From CAZSHG01 sp964459995 (lineage in GTDB: Bacteria; UBP14; UBA6098): 64,000 nucleotides of DNA. A program made the translations under genes and the position numbers. The notes beneath the pieces are model-generated. The model saw nothing but the letters and a program-made list of their open reading frames with translations, made no database searches and was not told the DNA's origin. Where the stretch lies: NCBI GenBank assembly GCA_964459995.1, contig CAYWOR010000014.1, positions 6,357 to 70,356 on the forward strand. Direction: 5' to 3'. Within the stretch, counting starts at the first letter, position 1. Each line of letters starts with the position of its first letter. This document shows positions 33,246 through 43,500 of the stretch, piece after piece.

Positions 33246-35339
33246 TTATTTGAAAATGAATATTTTCGTCTCGTGTGGGGGAAGCTCGAATTCGAGAGGA
33301 TGGGGATCATAAATCCTTTCGCCCGAAAAAACCTCGGTAACCCTTCCGAGAGTTTTTTTATCGAGTGGCTTTTTATCAGCCGGGGCGAAGGGGTTTTCGC
33401 CAAAAACGCGAACCGAGACCGATTGGGGTTCGCCAGAGAGGTTCATCGCTACTATTGAAATTTCGTTTTCAAATCTGCGTTCAACAACTAAGACATTGTT
33501 CACATCGTCTAACAGAAGAGGCCGGACAGTTCCGAGCATAAGGCTTTTATTTTTCTGCCGCAGTCCCGCGATGTATCTTGTGGCTTTAAATATGTCCATG
33601 TTCCATGTTTCGCGGGAGTCCCATGGGAAAGCTCGCCTGCAGTCGGGGTCTTTTTCGCCAAGCATTCCGATTTCATCGCCATAGTAAATACACGGTGCGC
33701 CCGGCCAAGTAAGCATCCAGACTATGGCGAGTTTCGAGCGCCAAGGTTCGCCCTTCGCCATAGTGAGGAAACGGGGCGTGTCGTGGCTTCCGAGAAGGTT
33801 CATCGATACGGCATTAACCGGTTGGGGATAATCCGCGACATATCCGCCCAATCTGTCGAGAAAATCGCTCGGCTTGATATTCGACCAAGCGAAAAACTCG
33901 ATACATGCGTCTCGGAAGCGATAATTCATAACGGCGTCGAATTCTTTGCCATTAAGCCAGGGAGTGCCGTCACCCCAAATCTCGCCAACCGAATAGGCAT
34001 TCTTATCGATTGCCCTAATCGTGTCTCTGAAGGCTTGCCAGAACTCATGCGGGACTTCGTTTGCGACGTCGAGACGCCAGCCGTCGGCCCCCAACTCCTG
34101 CCATTTGCGAATTGCCTTGAAAAGATATTTTCGCACCTCGATATTTGAGGTGTTCAGTTTCGGAAGGGAACCGAAACCCCACCATGCGTCGTAGTTTGGG
34201 TTTTCCGGGCCGCGAACCGGATAGGAATGAACATAAAACCAATCGGCGTATTTGCTCTTTTCGCCGTTCTTGACGACATCCTGAAAGATCTCCGAACCGA
34301 AACCGCAGTGATTGAAAACGCCGTCGAGGACAATTTTTATCCCCACAGCTTCGGTTTTTTTGTTCAGCTCTTTGAAAATCTCGGTATCGCCGAAATTGTC
34401 GTCGATTTTTAAATAATCGTGCGTGTCGTATTTATGATTACTTCCAGCCTCGAAAATCGGGTTGAAATATATTGCACCAACACTTAAATCGCTCAAGTGG
34501 CTAATATTGCTGATTACTCCGCGCAGGTCGCCGCCCATGAAATTGTCATATTCCGGCACACTTCCCCATGGGACAACGTTTTCAGGGTCGTTCGAAGGAT
34601 CGCCGTTAGCGAATCTTTCCGGAAAAATTTGATAGAAAAGAACGCCTCGCGCCCATTTCGGTGTTACGAATAGGGGGGCTTCCTTTGGTGTGAATTTGTA
34701 AACCTCGCCGACGGGAGTTCGAAAACTGGCTTCGCTATCGATAATTTTAAAGGAATATTCGACCTTTTTGCCCGATGGAATCGAAACCTCGAACCATTCG
34801 AAAGGGTGTTCCGAACAAAGATAGTTCATTGGGATTTCCAATCTGCCAGTCTGAAAATCTTTATATTCGAGACGAACCTCTTGAACATCGTCCTTTTTGA
34901 CACGAATTCGAATCCAAAGATTGCCATAACCATCGTCGCAAAGGTAGGGGAGAGCTTGCTCATGCCAGATTGCACCATCCATGATTTCGCCATCACCCCG
35001 AGCCGATTTTCCGACGAACTTCTCCCAATCGCCCACTGTGATAACGGAATTCTGTCCGCCAAAACCGTCGGGAGCGCTCTTCGGATTATTTGGGTCAGTA
35101 ATCCAGACATTGCCGTTGACAACGAATTTGTATTGGTATTCGCCGTCGGGAAGGTCGAGAGTTACCTCCCAAATGCCGCTGTTATCTACCATCGGAGTGG
35201 CGTCGGTGCTCCATCCGTTAAATGCCCCTGCAAGGTTCACCCTATCTGCGGGGATATTCGGCGTAAAACGGAAAGCAACTTCGCGTGCGAATAATGAGAG
35301 GATGAAGAGAATGGATAGTAGTGCGATTTTTCTTATCAT
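33246..35339 (-). CDS. Exported GH13 alpha-amylase family enzyme (neopullulanase/cyclomaltodextrinase-like)
   Basis: 697 aa from ATG 35339 (AAAGG site); TTG 35345 is an alternative. Signal peptide (IALLSILFILSLFA), then a glycogen-binding CBM48/E-set domain (VNLAGAFNGWSTDATPM, YQYKFVVNGNVW). A second N-domain and the GH13 barrel follow: LDGVFNH, GWRLDVAN with the nucleophile Asp (about 421), VGEIWGD with the acid Glu (about 450) and LGSHDTPR with the third Asp (about 516). It should hydrolyse alpha-1,4 and possibly alpha-1,6 glucans in the periplasm. No sorting domain is present, unlike neighbouring exported proteins. Confidence 0.93.
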   Translation of the reverse strand: MIRKIALLSILFILSLFAREVAFRFTPNIPADRVNLAGAFNGWSTDATPMVDNSGIWEVTLDLPDGEYQYKFVVNGNVWITDPNNPKSAPDGFGGQNSVITVGDWEKFVGKSARGDGEIMDGAIWHEQALPYLCDDGYGNLWIRIRVKKDDVQEVRLEYKDFQTGRLEIPMNYLCSEHPFEWFEVSIPSGKKVEYSFKIIDSEASFRTPVGEVYKFTPKEAPLFVTPKWARGVLFYQIFPERFANGDPSNDPENVVPWGSVPEYDNFMGGDLRGVISNISHLSDLSVGAIYFNPIFEAGSNHKYDTHDYLKIDDNFGDTEIFKELNKKTEAVGIKIVLDGVFNHCGFGSEIFQDVVKNGEKSKYADWFYVHSYPVRGPENPNYDAWWGFGSLPKLNTSNIEVRKYLFKAIRKWQELGADGWRLDVANEVPHEFWQAFRDTIRAIDKNAYSVGEIWGDGTPWLNGKEFDAVMNYRFRDACIEFFAWSNIKPSDFLDRLGGYVADYPQPVNAVSMNLLGSHDTPRFLTMAKGEPWRSKLAIVWMLTWPGAPCIYYGDEIGMLGEKDPDCRRAFPWDSRETWNMDIFKATRYIAGLRQKNKSLMLGTVRPLLLDDVNNVLVVERRFENEISIVAMNLSGEPQSVSVRVFGENPFAPADKKPLDKKTLGRVTEVFSGERIYDPHPLEFELPPHETKIFIFK

Positions 35340-35341
35340 TA

Positions 35342-36061
35342 TCAACCTTTCGCCTTTCGCCCCCAGAAGAAGAGGAACGGTGGGCTTCCATAACCGTTTT
35401 TGCGAATGGAATCCAAGATTCCCCTGCCTTCGGAAATGATTTCGTCGAACCCTTCACGGCAGGAGAGTCTTTCGATAGTCGTTTCTATTATGCCGATAGG
35501 GCGTGCGGTAAATTCTTCGGCGAAGGGGTTTTCGACTGGCCACTCAAACTCGATAACGGCAAGATCATCGAGATTGAGATCGGCTAATTTCGATCTGAGG
35601 AATTCTGCGCCGAATGTTTCCGCATGGAATCTTCCAATTTTTCGATCGATAGATGCCGACCAATGGTGAAGGCGCACATTATTGAGGCTTATCTCGTTGC
35701 GCGTATCTCTGTGCATCTCGCTGAGAACGAAATTCCCACCCTTGCGAAGCACTCGAAGCATCTCGAAGAGCGCGCAATCGATATCCGGCATATGATGAAG
35801 CGAATTCGACATACAGACCGTATCAAAAAATTCATCCTCGAAGGGCATATTCACGGCGTCGGCAAGTATGAATTCGACATCGGGGAAATTCTCGGCAATA
35901 ATCTTAGCGGAAAACTCTCCGGAATCGAGCGCGGTTATGGACTCGATATTCGAGAATTCAAGAATAGTGTGCAAAAATTCCCCCGCGCCGGTTGCGATAT
36001 CGAGAACCTTTCCGGCGCGGATATCTTTAAGTGTCTTTTCGAGTAATTCTATCGAGTTCAC
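35342..36061 (-). CDS. Class I SAM-dependent methyltransferase
   Basis: 239 aa, GTG start at 36061. Motif I VLDIATGAGEFLH (19-31), acidic loop ITALDSGEFS, motif II/III region FILADAVNMPFEDEFFDTVCMSNSLHHM, and LRVLRKGGNFVLSEM are typical Methyltransf_11. The substrate is not indicated. It lies 6 bp after a sorting-domain gene and 2 bp before the amylase ATG, so the four genes from 39.5 to 33.2 kb appear to be one transcript. Confidence 0.88.
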   Translation of the reverse strand: MNSIELLEKTLKDIRAGKVLDIATGAGEFLHTILEFSNIESITALDSGEFSAKIIAENFPDVEFILADAVNMPFEDEFFDTVCMSNSLHHMPDIDCALFEMLRVLRKGGNFVLSEMHRDTRNEISLNNVRLHHWSASIDRKIGRFHAETFGAEFLRSKLADLNLDDLAVIEFEWPVENPFAEEFTARPIGIIETTIERLSCREGFDEIISEGRGILDSIRKNGYGSPPFLFFWGRKAKG

Positions 36062-36067
36062 GAGGAG

Positions 36068-37924
36068 TTATTTCAAGTAAATGACATCGGTAGAGATTTT
36101 ATTCATTGAATTTATCGCTTTAATTGAGTAAATCCCCGAGGGCACATCCTCAGACGGTCGCCATATAGTAGTGCCCGAGGGTAGTCTGTCGATCTGTTGG
36201 CCGTGAAGATTAAAAATCCCAATTTCGACATCCGAAGGCGCAGTTATTGCGCAGGTGCTATTAAAAGGATTCGGCGAAACGGATATCGAGTTATTTTCGG
36301 GGAGCTGTTTTTCGGTAATTCCGGTCGCCACTACAAACCACCAATACTGAGCGAACATATTCGGTGCGCCGATATCGGGGCTATCCCAGCCGCGGAAAAG
36401 AAAGCTAACCGTATCGCCCAAATCAATATGGATACCCGCAGTGCCGAAGTCGATGAATATCGTATCCGAGCCTTCCATCATAACTCCGGCTGACCAAGAG
36501 CCGAGAGTTATCGAGCCATCGGTGAAATCCCACGTATCATGGGTGTTTCCTGAACCGTAATCGTGGAAAACCAGCATAATTCCTGATGGCGCGTCGGTAA
36601 GAACCGCTCCGGAATCCGGTTCGTAGAAAAGCACCTGGGGCGGAGTTTTATCGATATGGAAAGTGAAACTGCTTCCGGCGTCGGGAGTAATTTCGCCGCC
36701 GGTATCCTCGATTGTTATCAATGTAACGGTAATGTCGCCATCAAGCCACGGGAAAGGCGGATAAAAAACCAGAGTATCACCCACGGCGGTTAGCTCCGGA
36801 TCGGCTGTCGTATAACTCGAGCCGTTCACTTCAATAACGGCTGTCGTCGCATCGATGCCTTCAAAATCAGAAAAACCAAGGATGATAAGCGTGTCCTCGG
36901 AGACCCATGCACCATTAAAGGGAAAGCGGTATGTCAATCTCGGGCCGCCGGAGACAGTTCCGCCGGAGCGTTTGTAGATTCCTTCCTCTGAAGAGGCGTA
37001 ATATCTTCTCTCCCCGCCGATAGTTGTTACCGCAAATTCCTCGACATAGTTCGTTAAACTCGAAGAAGGCCAATATTCCCATGTCTCCCCAAAATCGCCA
37101 GAACGAAAAACGCCTTCATCGTTTCCAAGTATAATTAAGTCTGGATCGAATGGATCGCATTCGATGCCCCAGTTGTATTCCATAAAGGTCGTGCAGGCGG
37201 TCCATGTTGCGCCGCCGTCATTGGAGACGACGACAGAATAGTCATAAGCGATTGCTATTCTGTTCGGATCTGCCTTTGAAACCGATAAGTTCCAAAAACT
37301 TTCCCCGAGCATCGCACCGGAATAGACAGAAACCCAATTTGTTCCACCGTTTGTGGTGCGATAAATCTCCGAGCCATCCTCTAATAGAGCATGAAGACCA
37401 TCGGTATTCAACGCGAAAATGCTCGAAATGTATCCAGAAAAATCACCTGAAGCATCGTTCCATGTTGTTCCACCATCGGATGAATAGGAAAGAACTCCTC
37501 CGCCGAAATCATCCTGCGGCAGTGCCCAAATGTAGTTCGGATCAGTATCACAGAAATCCGCATTGCCATAACAAACCCCCAAAAGGACACTCCATGTTTC
37601 GCCGCGGTCTGTTGTCTTAATCAATTGGGATGTAGCGTCAACCACAAGAATGGTTCTGAAGTCAGTGGGATGAGTATTGAAAAACCTCGCGCCGATTAGA
37701 AGAGTATCCAATGTTTGAAAAGTGTCGCGGGTTCCTATAATCATGTTCTCGTAAGACATTTCATCATACCATGAGAAAACGGCGTCGAGTGGATGGTCCG
37801 GCCAAGTTTCAATAAGCCCTCCACCGTCATAAGAAGCGCTTGGAACTACAAGCTCCCAATCGGACTGCGCAAAAGAGGAAAAGGCGATAACGACAATTAT
37901 CGACAATGCTGTTAGCGATCTCAT
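36068..37924 (-). CDS. Secreted BNR/sortilin-like propeller protein with T9SS sorting domain
   Basis: 618 aa. Signal peptide cut likely after FSSFAQ. Repeated Asp-box units mark a sialidase/VPS10-type beta-propeller: TTDRGETW, SSDGGTTW, TTNGGTNW, SNDGGATW, SGDFGETW. Residues about 330-540 hold two Ig-like units of a kind also seen in the adjacent 516-aa and 2,575-aa proteins (LIILGFSDFEGID ... FTFHIDKTPPQVLFYEPDSG). The sorting domain is VSPNPFNSTCAITAPSD ... GIYSIKAINS. No catalytic residues of a sialidase are evident; a surface binding role is more likely. Confidence 0.83.
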   Translation of the reverse strand: MRSLTALSIIVVIAFSSFAQSDWELVVPSASYDGGGLIETWPDHPLDAVFSWYDEMSYENMIIGTRDTFQTLDTLLIGARFFNTHPTDFRTILVVDATSQLIKTTDRGETWSVLLGVCYGNADFCDTDPNYIWALPQDDFGGGVLSYSSDGGTTWNDASGDFSGYISSIFALNTDGLHALLEDGSEIYRTTNGGTNWVSVYSGAMLGESFWNLSVSKADPNRIAIAYDYSVVVSNDGGATWTACTTFMEYNWGIECDPFDPDLIILGNDEGVFRSGDFGETWEYWPSSSLTNYVEEFAVTTIGGERRYYASSEEGIYKRSGGTVSGGPRLTYRFPFNGAWVSEDTLIILGFSDFEGIDATTAVIEVNGSSYTTADPELTAVGDTLVFYPPFPWLDGDITVTLITIEDTGGEITPDAGSSFTFHIDKTPPQVLFYEPDSGAVLTDAPSGIMLVFHDYGSGNTHDTWDFTDGSITLGSWSAGVMMEGSDTIFIDFGTAGIHIDLGDTVSFLFRGWDSPDIGAPNMFAQYWWFVVATGITEKQLPENNSISVSPNPFNSTCAITAPSDVEIGIFNLHGQQIDRLPSGTTIWRPSEDVPSGIYSIKAINSMNKISTDVIYLK

Positions 37925-37939
37925 TTTGCTCCTTTTAGC

Positions 37940-39490
37940 CTATTTCACATATAGGGCTTTCTGGAAGAATTCTCCAGATTCGGTTGTCATCCTGAAAAGA
38001 TAGACTCCCGTGCCCAGCTCCTCCGATGGTGTCCAATAGACACTTCCAGCGGGAAGTCTTTCAATAAGACGTCCATCGACATCGAAGATTTCGATTTGTC
38101 CATCGCGGGGGGCGGTGATTCTGCAAGCACTGTTAAAGGGATTCGGCGATATGTTCAGGCCGGAGAACGAGGGAAGTCCCGTTTCTTCGATGCCATCGAC
38201 CTGCGGATAGAACCACCAGCGGTAGGTTTCCTCTTTCGGCGGGCCGTAATCGGGGTTGTCCCAAACACGGAACTCAACCCAGTTTGTGTCGTTAGGGGTG
38301 ATTATCACACCGGTCATGCTGAATATCACGAAGAACAGCGAATCCCCTTCGGTGATTATCGCCGGATTGCTGGATGTGATAAGACCATCGCCCGCCATGG
38401 ACAGAATCCAATTTTCGTGATTTGTGCCGGAAAGAAGGTCGCGGAAACGAATCTCTGCGCCGGTTGGAATGCTGGTCATGTTTCCGGAAGGGAAACTCAT
38501 TGTGAGCATCGGCGGCGTTTTATCGACATAGAATATGTAACTGCTCAAAGTGTCAGGACCAAGATTGCCGAGAGGGTCGGCGATTTGGCGAAGATTGACC
38601 TCGACAGACCCATCTGTTAGGCCGGGAATTCTGATGATTACGCTGTCTCCAACAAGCGAAACCTCGGGGGAAGAGCCTGTATAAAGAACGCCGTTTACCT
38701 CTGCGCGGAAAGATGAAAGGTCGATGCCGTCTTCATCCTGAAAGAACATCACAATCGGTGTGTCTATCGAAACATAACTTCTGATTAGCGGGAAGAAATC
38801 GCGCATAATCGGGCCTTCGCTGGCATTGCCCCAAATCGATATGGCATTCTGCATAAGCCTGTCCTGATTCGGCGTAACCGCGTCGAAATAGTCCCAGCCA
38901 AAGAAAACCACCGCGCCCGTGCCGAATTCCTGAAATCCCGTGTGCATATATGAAGAAGCATTGGTAACTACAGGCGTATAACTGCCGTAATAGCTGTAAG
39001 CATAGGATGCGTTCATCCCTGTGAAAGTCGATGCTACACCGGCGGCAAGTGGATGTGAGGGCAGAATCACGTTAAGTGTGGTTCCATAAACAGAAGCCGA
39101 CGTCCCGCCGATGCTGTCGAGACCGGCGCCGCAGATGAAATCCTTGCCGTGAGAATACATGCCGATAAGTAATCCGCCCGCTTCGACCCAGGGGCGAATG
39201 ATGGGGCCGAGAAATTCTCCGCCGGGACGCCCCATGCTGTAACCCCGCTCAAGCTCCGGAACAATGAAAACATCGATAACGGAGAGGCTTTCCGCTGTAA
39301 TCGACATATAATCCCAGTATTCGTGAAGCTCGTAGTCGAACTCGGTGGCGGCATCGAGGGCTGAGATGATGTTCACATACTCGCCGGTGTAATCGACATA
39401 TTCGACCCAGATGCCGATGGTTTTTGTGGCCTGTCCGAAAGCCACAAGAACCCAAAGGGCAAACAGAATAAACATTACTCTCTTCATCAT
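37940..39490 (-). CDS. Secreted GATase-like/Ig-like protein with T9SS sorting domain
   Basis: 516 aa from ATG 39490, chosen because AAGGAG lies just upstream and a signal peptide starts there (KRVMFILFALWVLVAFG). Residues 25-220 look like a glutamine amidotransferase-like fold (TIGIWVEYVDYTGEYVN; VIDVFIVPELERGYS; WVEAGGLLIGMYSHG). Two Ig-like domains with the TPPMLTMSFPSG pattern resemble those of the downstream BNR protein. The sorting domain ISPNPFNSACRITAPRDGQI ... GVYLFRMTTE follows. Function unknown. Its promoter region lies next to the 21-bp repeat array (39650-39859). Confidence 0.8.
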   Translation of the reverse strand: MMKRVMFILFALWVLVAFGQATKTIGIWVEYVDYTGEYVNIISALDAATEFDYELHEYWDYMSITAESLSVIDVFIVPELERGYSMGRPGGEFLGPIIRPWVEAGGLLIGMYSHGKDFICGAGLDSIGGTSASVYGTTLNVILPSHPLAAGVASTFTGMNASYAYSYYGSYTPVVTNASSYMHTGFQEFGTGAVVFFGWDYFDAVTPNQDRLMQNAISIWGNASEGPIMRDFFPLIRSYVSIDTPIVMFFQDEDGIDLSSFRAEVNGVLYTGSSPEVSLVGDSVIIRIPGLTDGSVEVNLRQIADPLGNLGPDTLSSYIFYVDKTPPMLTMSFPSGNMTSIPTGAEIRFRDLLSGTNHENWILSMAGDGLITSSNPAIITEGDSLFFVIFSMTGVIITPNDTNWVEFRVWDNPDYGPPKEETYRWWFYPQVDGIEETGLPSFSGLNISPNPFNSACRITAPRDGQIEIFDVDGRLIERLPAGSVYWTPSEELGTGVYLFRMTTESGEFFQKALYVK

Positions 39491-39649
39491 GCGCTCCTTT
39501 TTGAAAACATCATTAATTGAAATTAAGCAATTTTCGACTTGAGCGCAAGCAATACAATTCGATTGGGAAAAATTGTTGCTCAAATGGTCAGATAACAAAA
39601 CCTGTCGCACAAAAACAGTGCAAAATATGTAAGTCCATATCGTCCTATG

Positions 39650-39859
39650 TTTTGGAAGACTTTTTTTGTGTTTTCAAGACTTACAATGCCTTTTTCAAGA
39701 CAAACAACGACTTTTTCAAGACATGCAATGCATTTTTCAAGACGAACAACAGCTTTTTCAAGACATACACCGCGATTTTCAACCTATACAAAGGCAATTT
39801 CAAGACATCCTTTTCTATTTCAAAGACTTCCGGGAGGATTAAAAAGACATCTCAAAAAA
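39650..39859 (+). repeat. 21-bp tandem array A (T-tract core)
   Basis: Ten units spaced 21 bp apart begin at 39650, 39671, 39692, 39713, 39734, 39755, 39776, 39797, 39818 and 39839. The core is TTTTCAAGAC followed by 11 variable bases. Units 2-6 keep the core exactly; outer ones decay. T-tracts repeated every two helical turns should bend the DNA. A plus-strand frame reads FFKTxNA heptapeptides but has no start context or neighbour. The array lies upstream of the sorting-domain gene starting at 39490. Confidence 0.85.
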
Positions 39860-39882
39860 AAAGGCGGCACCTAAGCGCCGCC
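39853..39882 (-). terminator. Terminator of hicAB, nearly identical to 40447-40475
   Basis: On the minus strand GGCGGC-GCTTAGGT-GCCGCC is followed by nine T. Sequence and loop match the terminator at 40447-40475 except for one A/T in the run, making 29-30 bp direct repeats around the hic cassette. Confidence 0.8.
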
Positions 39883-39909
39883 CGAAAGGATTCTTTAGAT
39901 AATTTCGTA

Positions 39910-40122
39910 TTATGCCAGCATCAAACGCCGTCCAATCGGTTCAGGTATGGAATCTCCGAATTCCTTTGCGGTGTCGATCCATAACTGGATTGCCTCTTTG
40001 GCGTTTCGCAAGGCCTCTTCTTGTGTATCTCCATGAGCCATACATCCAGCCAGCTGAGGGACATTGGCGACGAATGCCTCATCCTCATTGCTCCAGTAAA
40101 TTATAATCTCATACTTTTCCAT
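39910..40122 (-). CDS. HicB-like antitoxin
   Basis: 70 aa from ATG 40122 (MEKYEIII); a start six codons earlier at 40140 is possible. It has the partial RNase H-like HicB fold: IIIYWSNEDEAFVANVPQLAGCMAHGDTQEEALRNAKEAIQLWIDTA. HicB neutralises the HicA mRNA-cleaving toxin. It is short: there is no C-terminal DNA-binding domain, as in the small HicB group. It overlaps the end of a frameshifted hicA. Confidence 0.85.
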   Translation of the reverse strand: MEKYEIIIYWSNEDEAFVANVPQLAGCMAHGDTQEEALRNAKEAIQLWIDTAKEFGDSIPEPIGRRLMLA

Positions 40123-40371
40123 CTTGCTCACCGAATCCATATTTTACAATAATTTCTCTTATTTGATGCACTTGATAAGGCTTAGCTTGCGATTTGTCTT
40201 TCTGGAGGTTGATTCTCTCAACTACGCCATGTTTCCTGAATAAGTGATGGCTACCGCGGGTTCTTTCGTCGAACCCCAACCAGTGAAGAAGACCGCAAAT
40301 ATCATCGAAAGCAATGTTAGATCAGAATTGCCTTGAAGTATTTTAGCAATCAATTTATCCCATTTGCTCAT
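40109..40371 (-). pseudogene. hicA toxin, frameshifted
   Basis: From ATG 40371 the frame reads MSKWDKLIAKILQGNSD. After a one-base shift near codon 17 it continues as SNIAFDDICGLLHWLGFDE, then RTRGSHHLFRKHGVVERINL and QIREIIVKYGFGEQDGKV, ending at the TGA 40109-40111. The GSHH motif carries the catalytic His of HicA double-strand-RNA-binding-fold toxins. The total length (263 nt) is one base short of a multiple of three; restoring a T (GATTCT instead of GATCT) heals the frame. It is therefore a pseudogene, unless the sequence contains an error. Confidence 0.8.
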
Positions 40372-40446
40372 TCGAGCCTAACACTCTTTCAAGTTCCTCC
40401 CTTTGAATATGTCCATTTTGCTCCTCCTCGCAAGCAAAAGTTCTTT

Positions 40447-40475
40447 CAAAAAAAAGGCGGCACCTAAGCGCCGCC
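40447..40475 (-). terminator. Terminator of the 1,639-aa surface protein gene
   Basis: GGCGGC-GCTTAGGT-GCCGCC plus eight T on the minus strand, 27 bp after the gene's stop. Its copy lies at 39853-39882. Confidence 0.85.
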
Positions 40476-40501
40476 TTTCGATTAGCTGAGAGGGTTAGAG
40501 A

Positions 40502-43500
40502 TTAAAAAATCTCAGCCTGTTTGAAGACCATCCATGCAAGCCCAGCGCCGGATGTTGTCTGAAGGAAGATGCCGAAGTCGCCAGCCTGGCCGGTGGTTCC
40601 GCTGTTAACGGCCTGTCCTGCGGTCGCGCCTACTCTTACGAAATTGGCGCGTGTAACAGCCGCTGAAGTTCTAACCTGAACAACACCGCTAATAGCAATT
40701 TTTGCAGTGTTTCCAGATGTGGCCGCTTCGACAACTACGCCAACAACCGTCTCGCTTCCTGCTGGCGCTTTGATAACGGTAAGGTCTGCTGTTGTGGAGA
40801 CAGATACGATATCTCCAACGGCAAGGTTTTCGCCGGCGGTTAGTTCGATAACGAGGCCGTTTTGTTTGATGTTCAGATTTCCATTGTCAACAGCTACATG
40901 ACCGTTGAAGTAGCCGGCGTATTCGCTTGGACCTGTGCGCAGGTTTTCCCCGTAGATTGCGAAACCACCGCCGCCCGCGGCAGGAATCATGCCGTAAACT
41001 GCGACATTAGCTGGGCTTAAGGGAGTTGAGCCGTCCGCATACCATGCGAGTTTTGCATAGGAATAGGTTCCGCCTGCAGTTCCATTACCCTCCATAGCTG
41101 AAATCGCCGCACCGTAATCCGAATGGTTATAATGCGTGACTGTGATGCCATTCACATTTGATGCAAGATCGATCTGGCTTGTTGAAGGTGCTGTATTGCT
41201 TAGTCTTAAACCCTGACTTCCAGAACCGGACCAACTATCGCCCCAGTGGTCGTGAACGAAATCGCCATCGACAATAAGATCGCCTGTGATACGGACTCCA
41301 CCATTGAAATATCCGGCGTAACTTCCCGTCCCTTGGAAACCATAAACACCGACATCATAATAGTCGGAAGTGTATCCGCCGAGTCCACCCCAGCAGGTTG
41401 CAAATTCTTGCGCACCAATTACGCCAAATTGTCCGGAAACTGCGGCTCCAGTATAGCCATAAATTGCAGTGTTCGATATTAAACTTGCATCGACATGCAG
41501 ATTATACAGGGGGGTTGTGGCTCCAATTCCCAGTCTTGAATTTGTGTTATCCCAGTGTAGATTGTTGTTGTAGGAAATATTGCTTGCCCCAGTCCAGTAG
41601 GCGAGTTTATTCGCCACGCCACTTCCGCCGATACCGCCGCCGGTCGGGGTTTCCCATGTCGCAGTTCCGGTAGCGTCGGAGGTCAGGACTTTGCCAACAC
41701 CGGGAACACCGCCGCGAATTCGAATTTGGCCATCAACATCGAGTTTAGTGGTCGGACTTGTCGTTCCAACACCGACATTGCCCCCTGCAGACTGCAATGA
41801 CATATTATTATTACCACTATAAGTGCCGATTAGGAAAACAGCATCAGAGGGAGTGGGATTATAATCCCAAATCAAGAATCCTTTGTTGTTCGTTGATTGC
41901 CCGATATACAAGAGTGCATCGGCAGTTGTGTTTCCAATTGTTGCTTCTACTTCTGATACCCACGCAGTAATATTGTCGCCGATAATCAATTCATTTTTTG
42001 TGGCACTTTTAACTCCAACATGGAGAATTCCAGAGGGAGAACTTGTTCCAATTCCAACATCCCATGTTAGTGTGCTCGGATAGAGATTTGTTCCTGACTG
42101 AGACCAGAAACCGCCGCCGCCCGATGGGGTTTCCCATGTCGCAGTTCCGGTAGCGTCGGAGGTGAGAACTTTGCCGAGGCCGGGAGTTCCTGCGCCGGCA
42201 AACCTAACACTGCCAGTTGTGTGAAGCTGAGCAGTTGGGGTAATAGTTCCTATGCCGACATTTCCGGCACCGTCTATTGTGGTTCTGATAGCCATATTTG
42301 TTCCGAAATGCATCGGAAGGTTTTCATATGACCATATGAAAGGAATACCATCATCCCGAACACCAATTTTGAAACCGTCAGACGAAGTCCTGCCTGTGGC
42401 CTCATTCGTGAACATCTGATAGGTATGGGACGAGCCGTTGTCGATATGGACTCTTTCCACCGGGTCAGCAATGCCAATGCCTAAGCTTTCGCTGATATAG
42501 ACATCGCCGTTGAAGTAGCCGGCCCAAACATTATCATCCGTGTGCTTATATGCCAGCGCACCCCAGATTGACCCGTTGTCCGCAAAAGTTCCGATAACAC
42601 CGGCGGTGGGACTGTCCAAGTCGTTCGAGTAAGTATCACCGTGAACACCAAAGTGATAGGCGTTGCCCCAAAGACAATGGCCTTTAACAGCGGCAATAGA
42701 GTTGTTATATCCATAACCGGTTCCAGCAGTGGAAGCCTCCACGTAGCCGTAAACGCCTGAAGCTCCTGCGGCGGTGCTACTTGTGTATCCATAAACACCA
42801 TATTTGTTCGAACCCGAATAATAAAGTCCATAGGGTTGGCCTTCGTCGTAAACACGGGCGTTTGTGTTGGTGTTTGCAGAGATGAAAGTTCCGTTATCGG
42901 TCCAAAGGCCACCGCCGCCGCCGGCCGATGTCAGATCGACCCAGCTTGTGCCGTCGTAGTAGTAGAGCTTGTTATCGGTCGAGTTGGCGTGAAGGTTACC
43001 TTCCAATGCAATTGCAGTGGCTTTAGGTTCGAGATGGAAATTGCCCTCGAACCAGCCGGCATAACCGTCTGAATTTGTGGATTTAGCCCATAATGCATAT
43101 GAAGTAGGACCGGGGAAAGTATTATCGTATGCCCAGACGGCTGTATATTCACCAACGTTGTTCACATAACCCATCGCCCCCATAACACCAGTTATTGTGG
43201 CTGGGTCATAAATACTACCGACAATTGCCCCGCTGAATTCATTTGCAGTATAGGGGATTCTGCTTTGAATTCCATAGGTTCTTCCGGTCAGATTGTCGTT
43301 CGAGACGTTCAATATGCCTTCGCCTCTTCCAACCCAACCTGCTACAGGGTCTTGATATGAACCGGTGATTGCAGTTAAGCCTCTGAAATAGCCAGCCCAT
43401 GTTTTGTTATTTGCCCGATAAGCCAGTGCACCGAAGTTCGAAGAGTTATCATCCGCACCGATAATCGCCGCGGTAGTTTCAGCATCCGACCAGTTGAAGC

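Noticed and set aside
39517..39984. 155-aa plus-strand ORF with FFKT heptapeptides
   Set aside because: It spans the 21-bp array and antisense hicB; it has no ribosome site, and the heptapeptides follow from the DNA period.
40381..40440. 12-codon minus-strand ORF with AGGAGG site upstream of hicA
   Set aside because: Too short to judge. Another frame there reads as a possible 3' remnant of an earlier gene, so no call was made.
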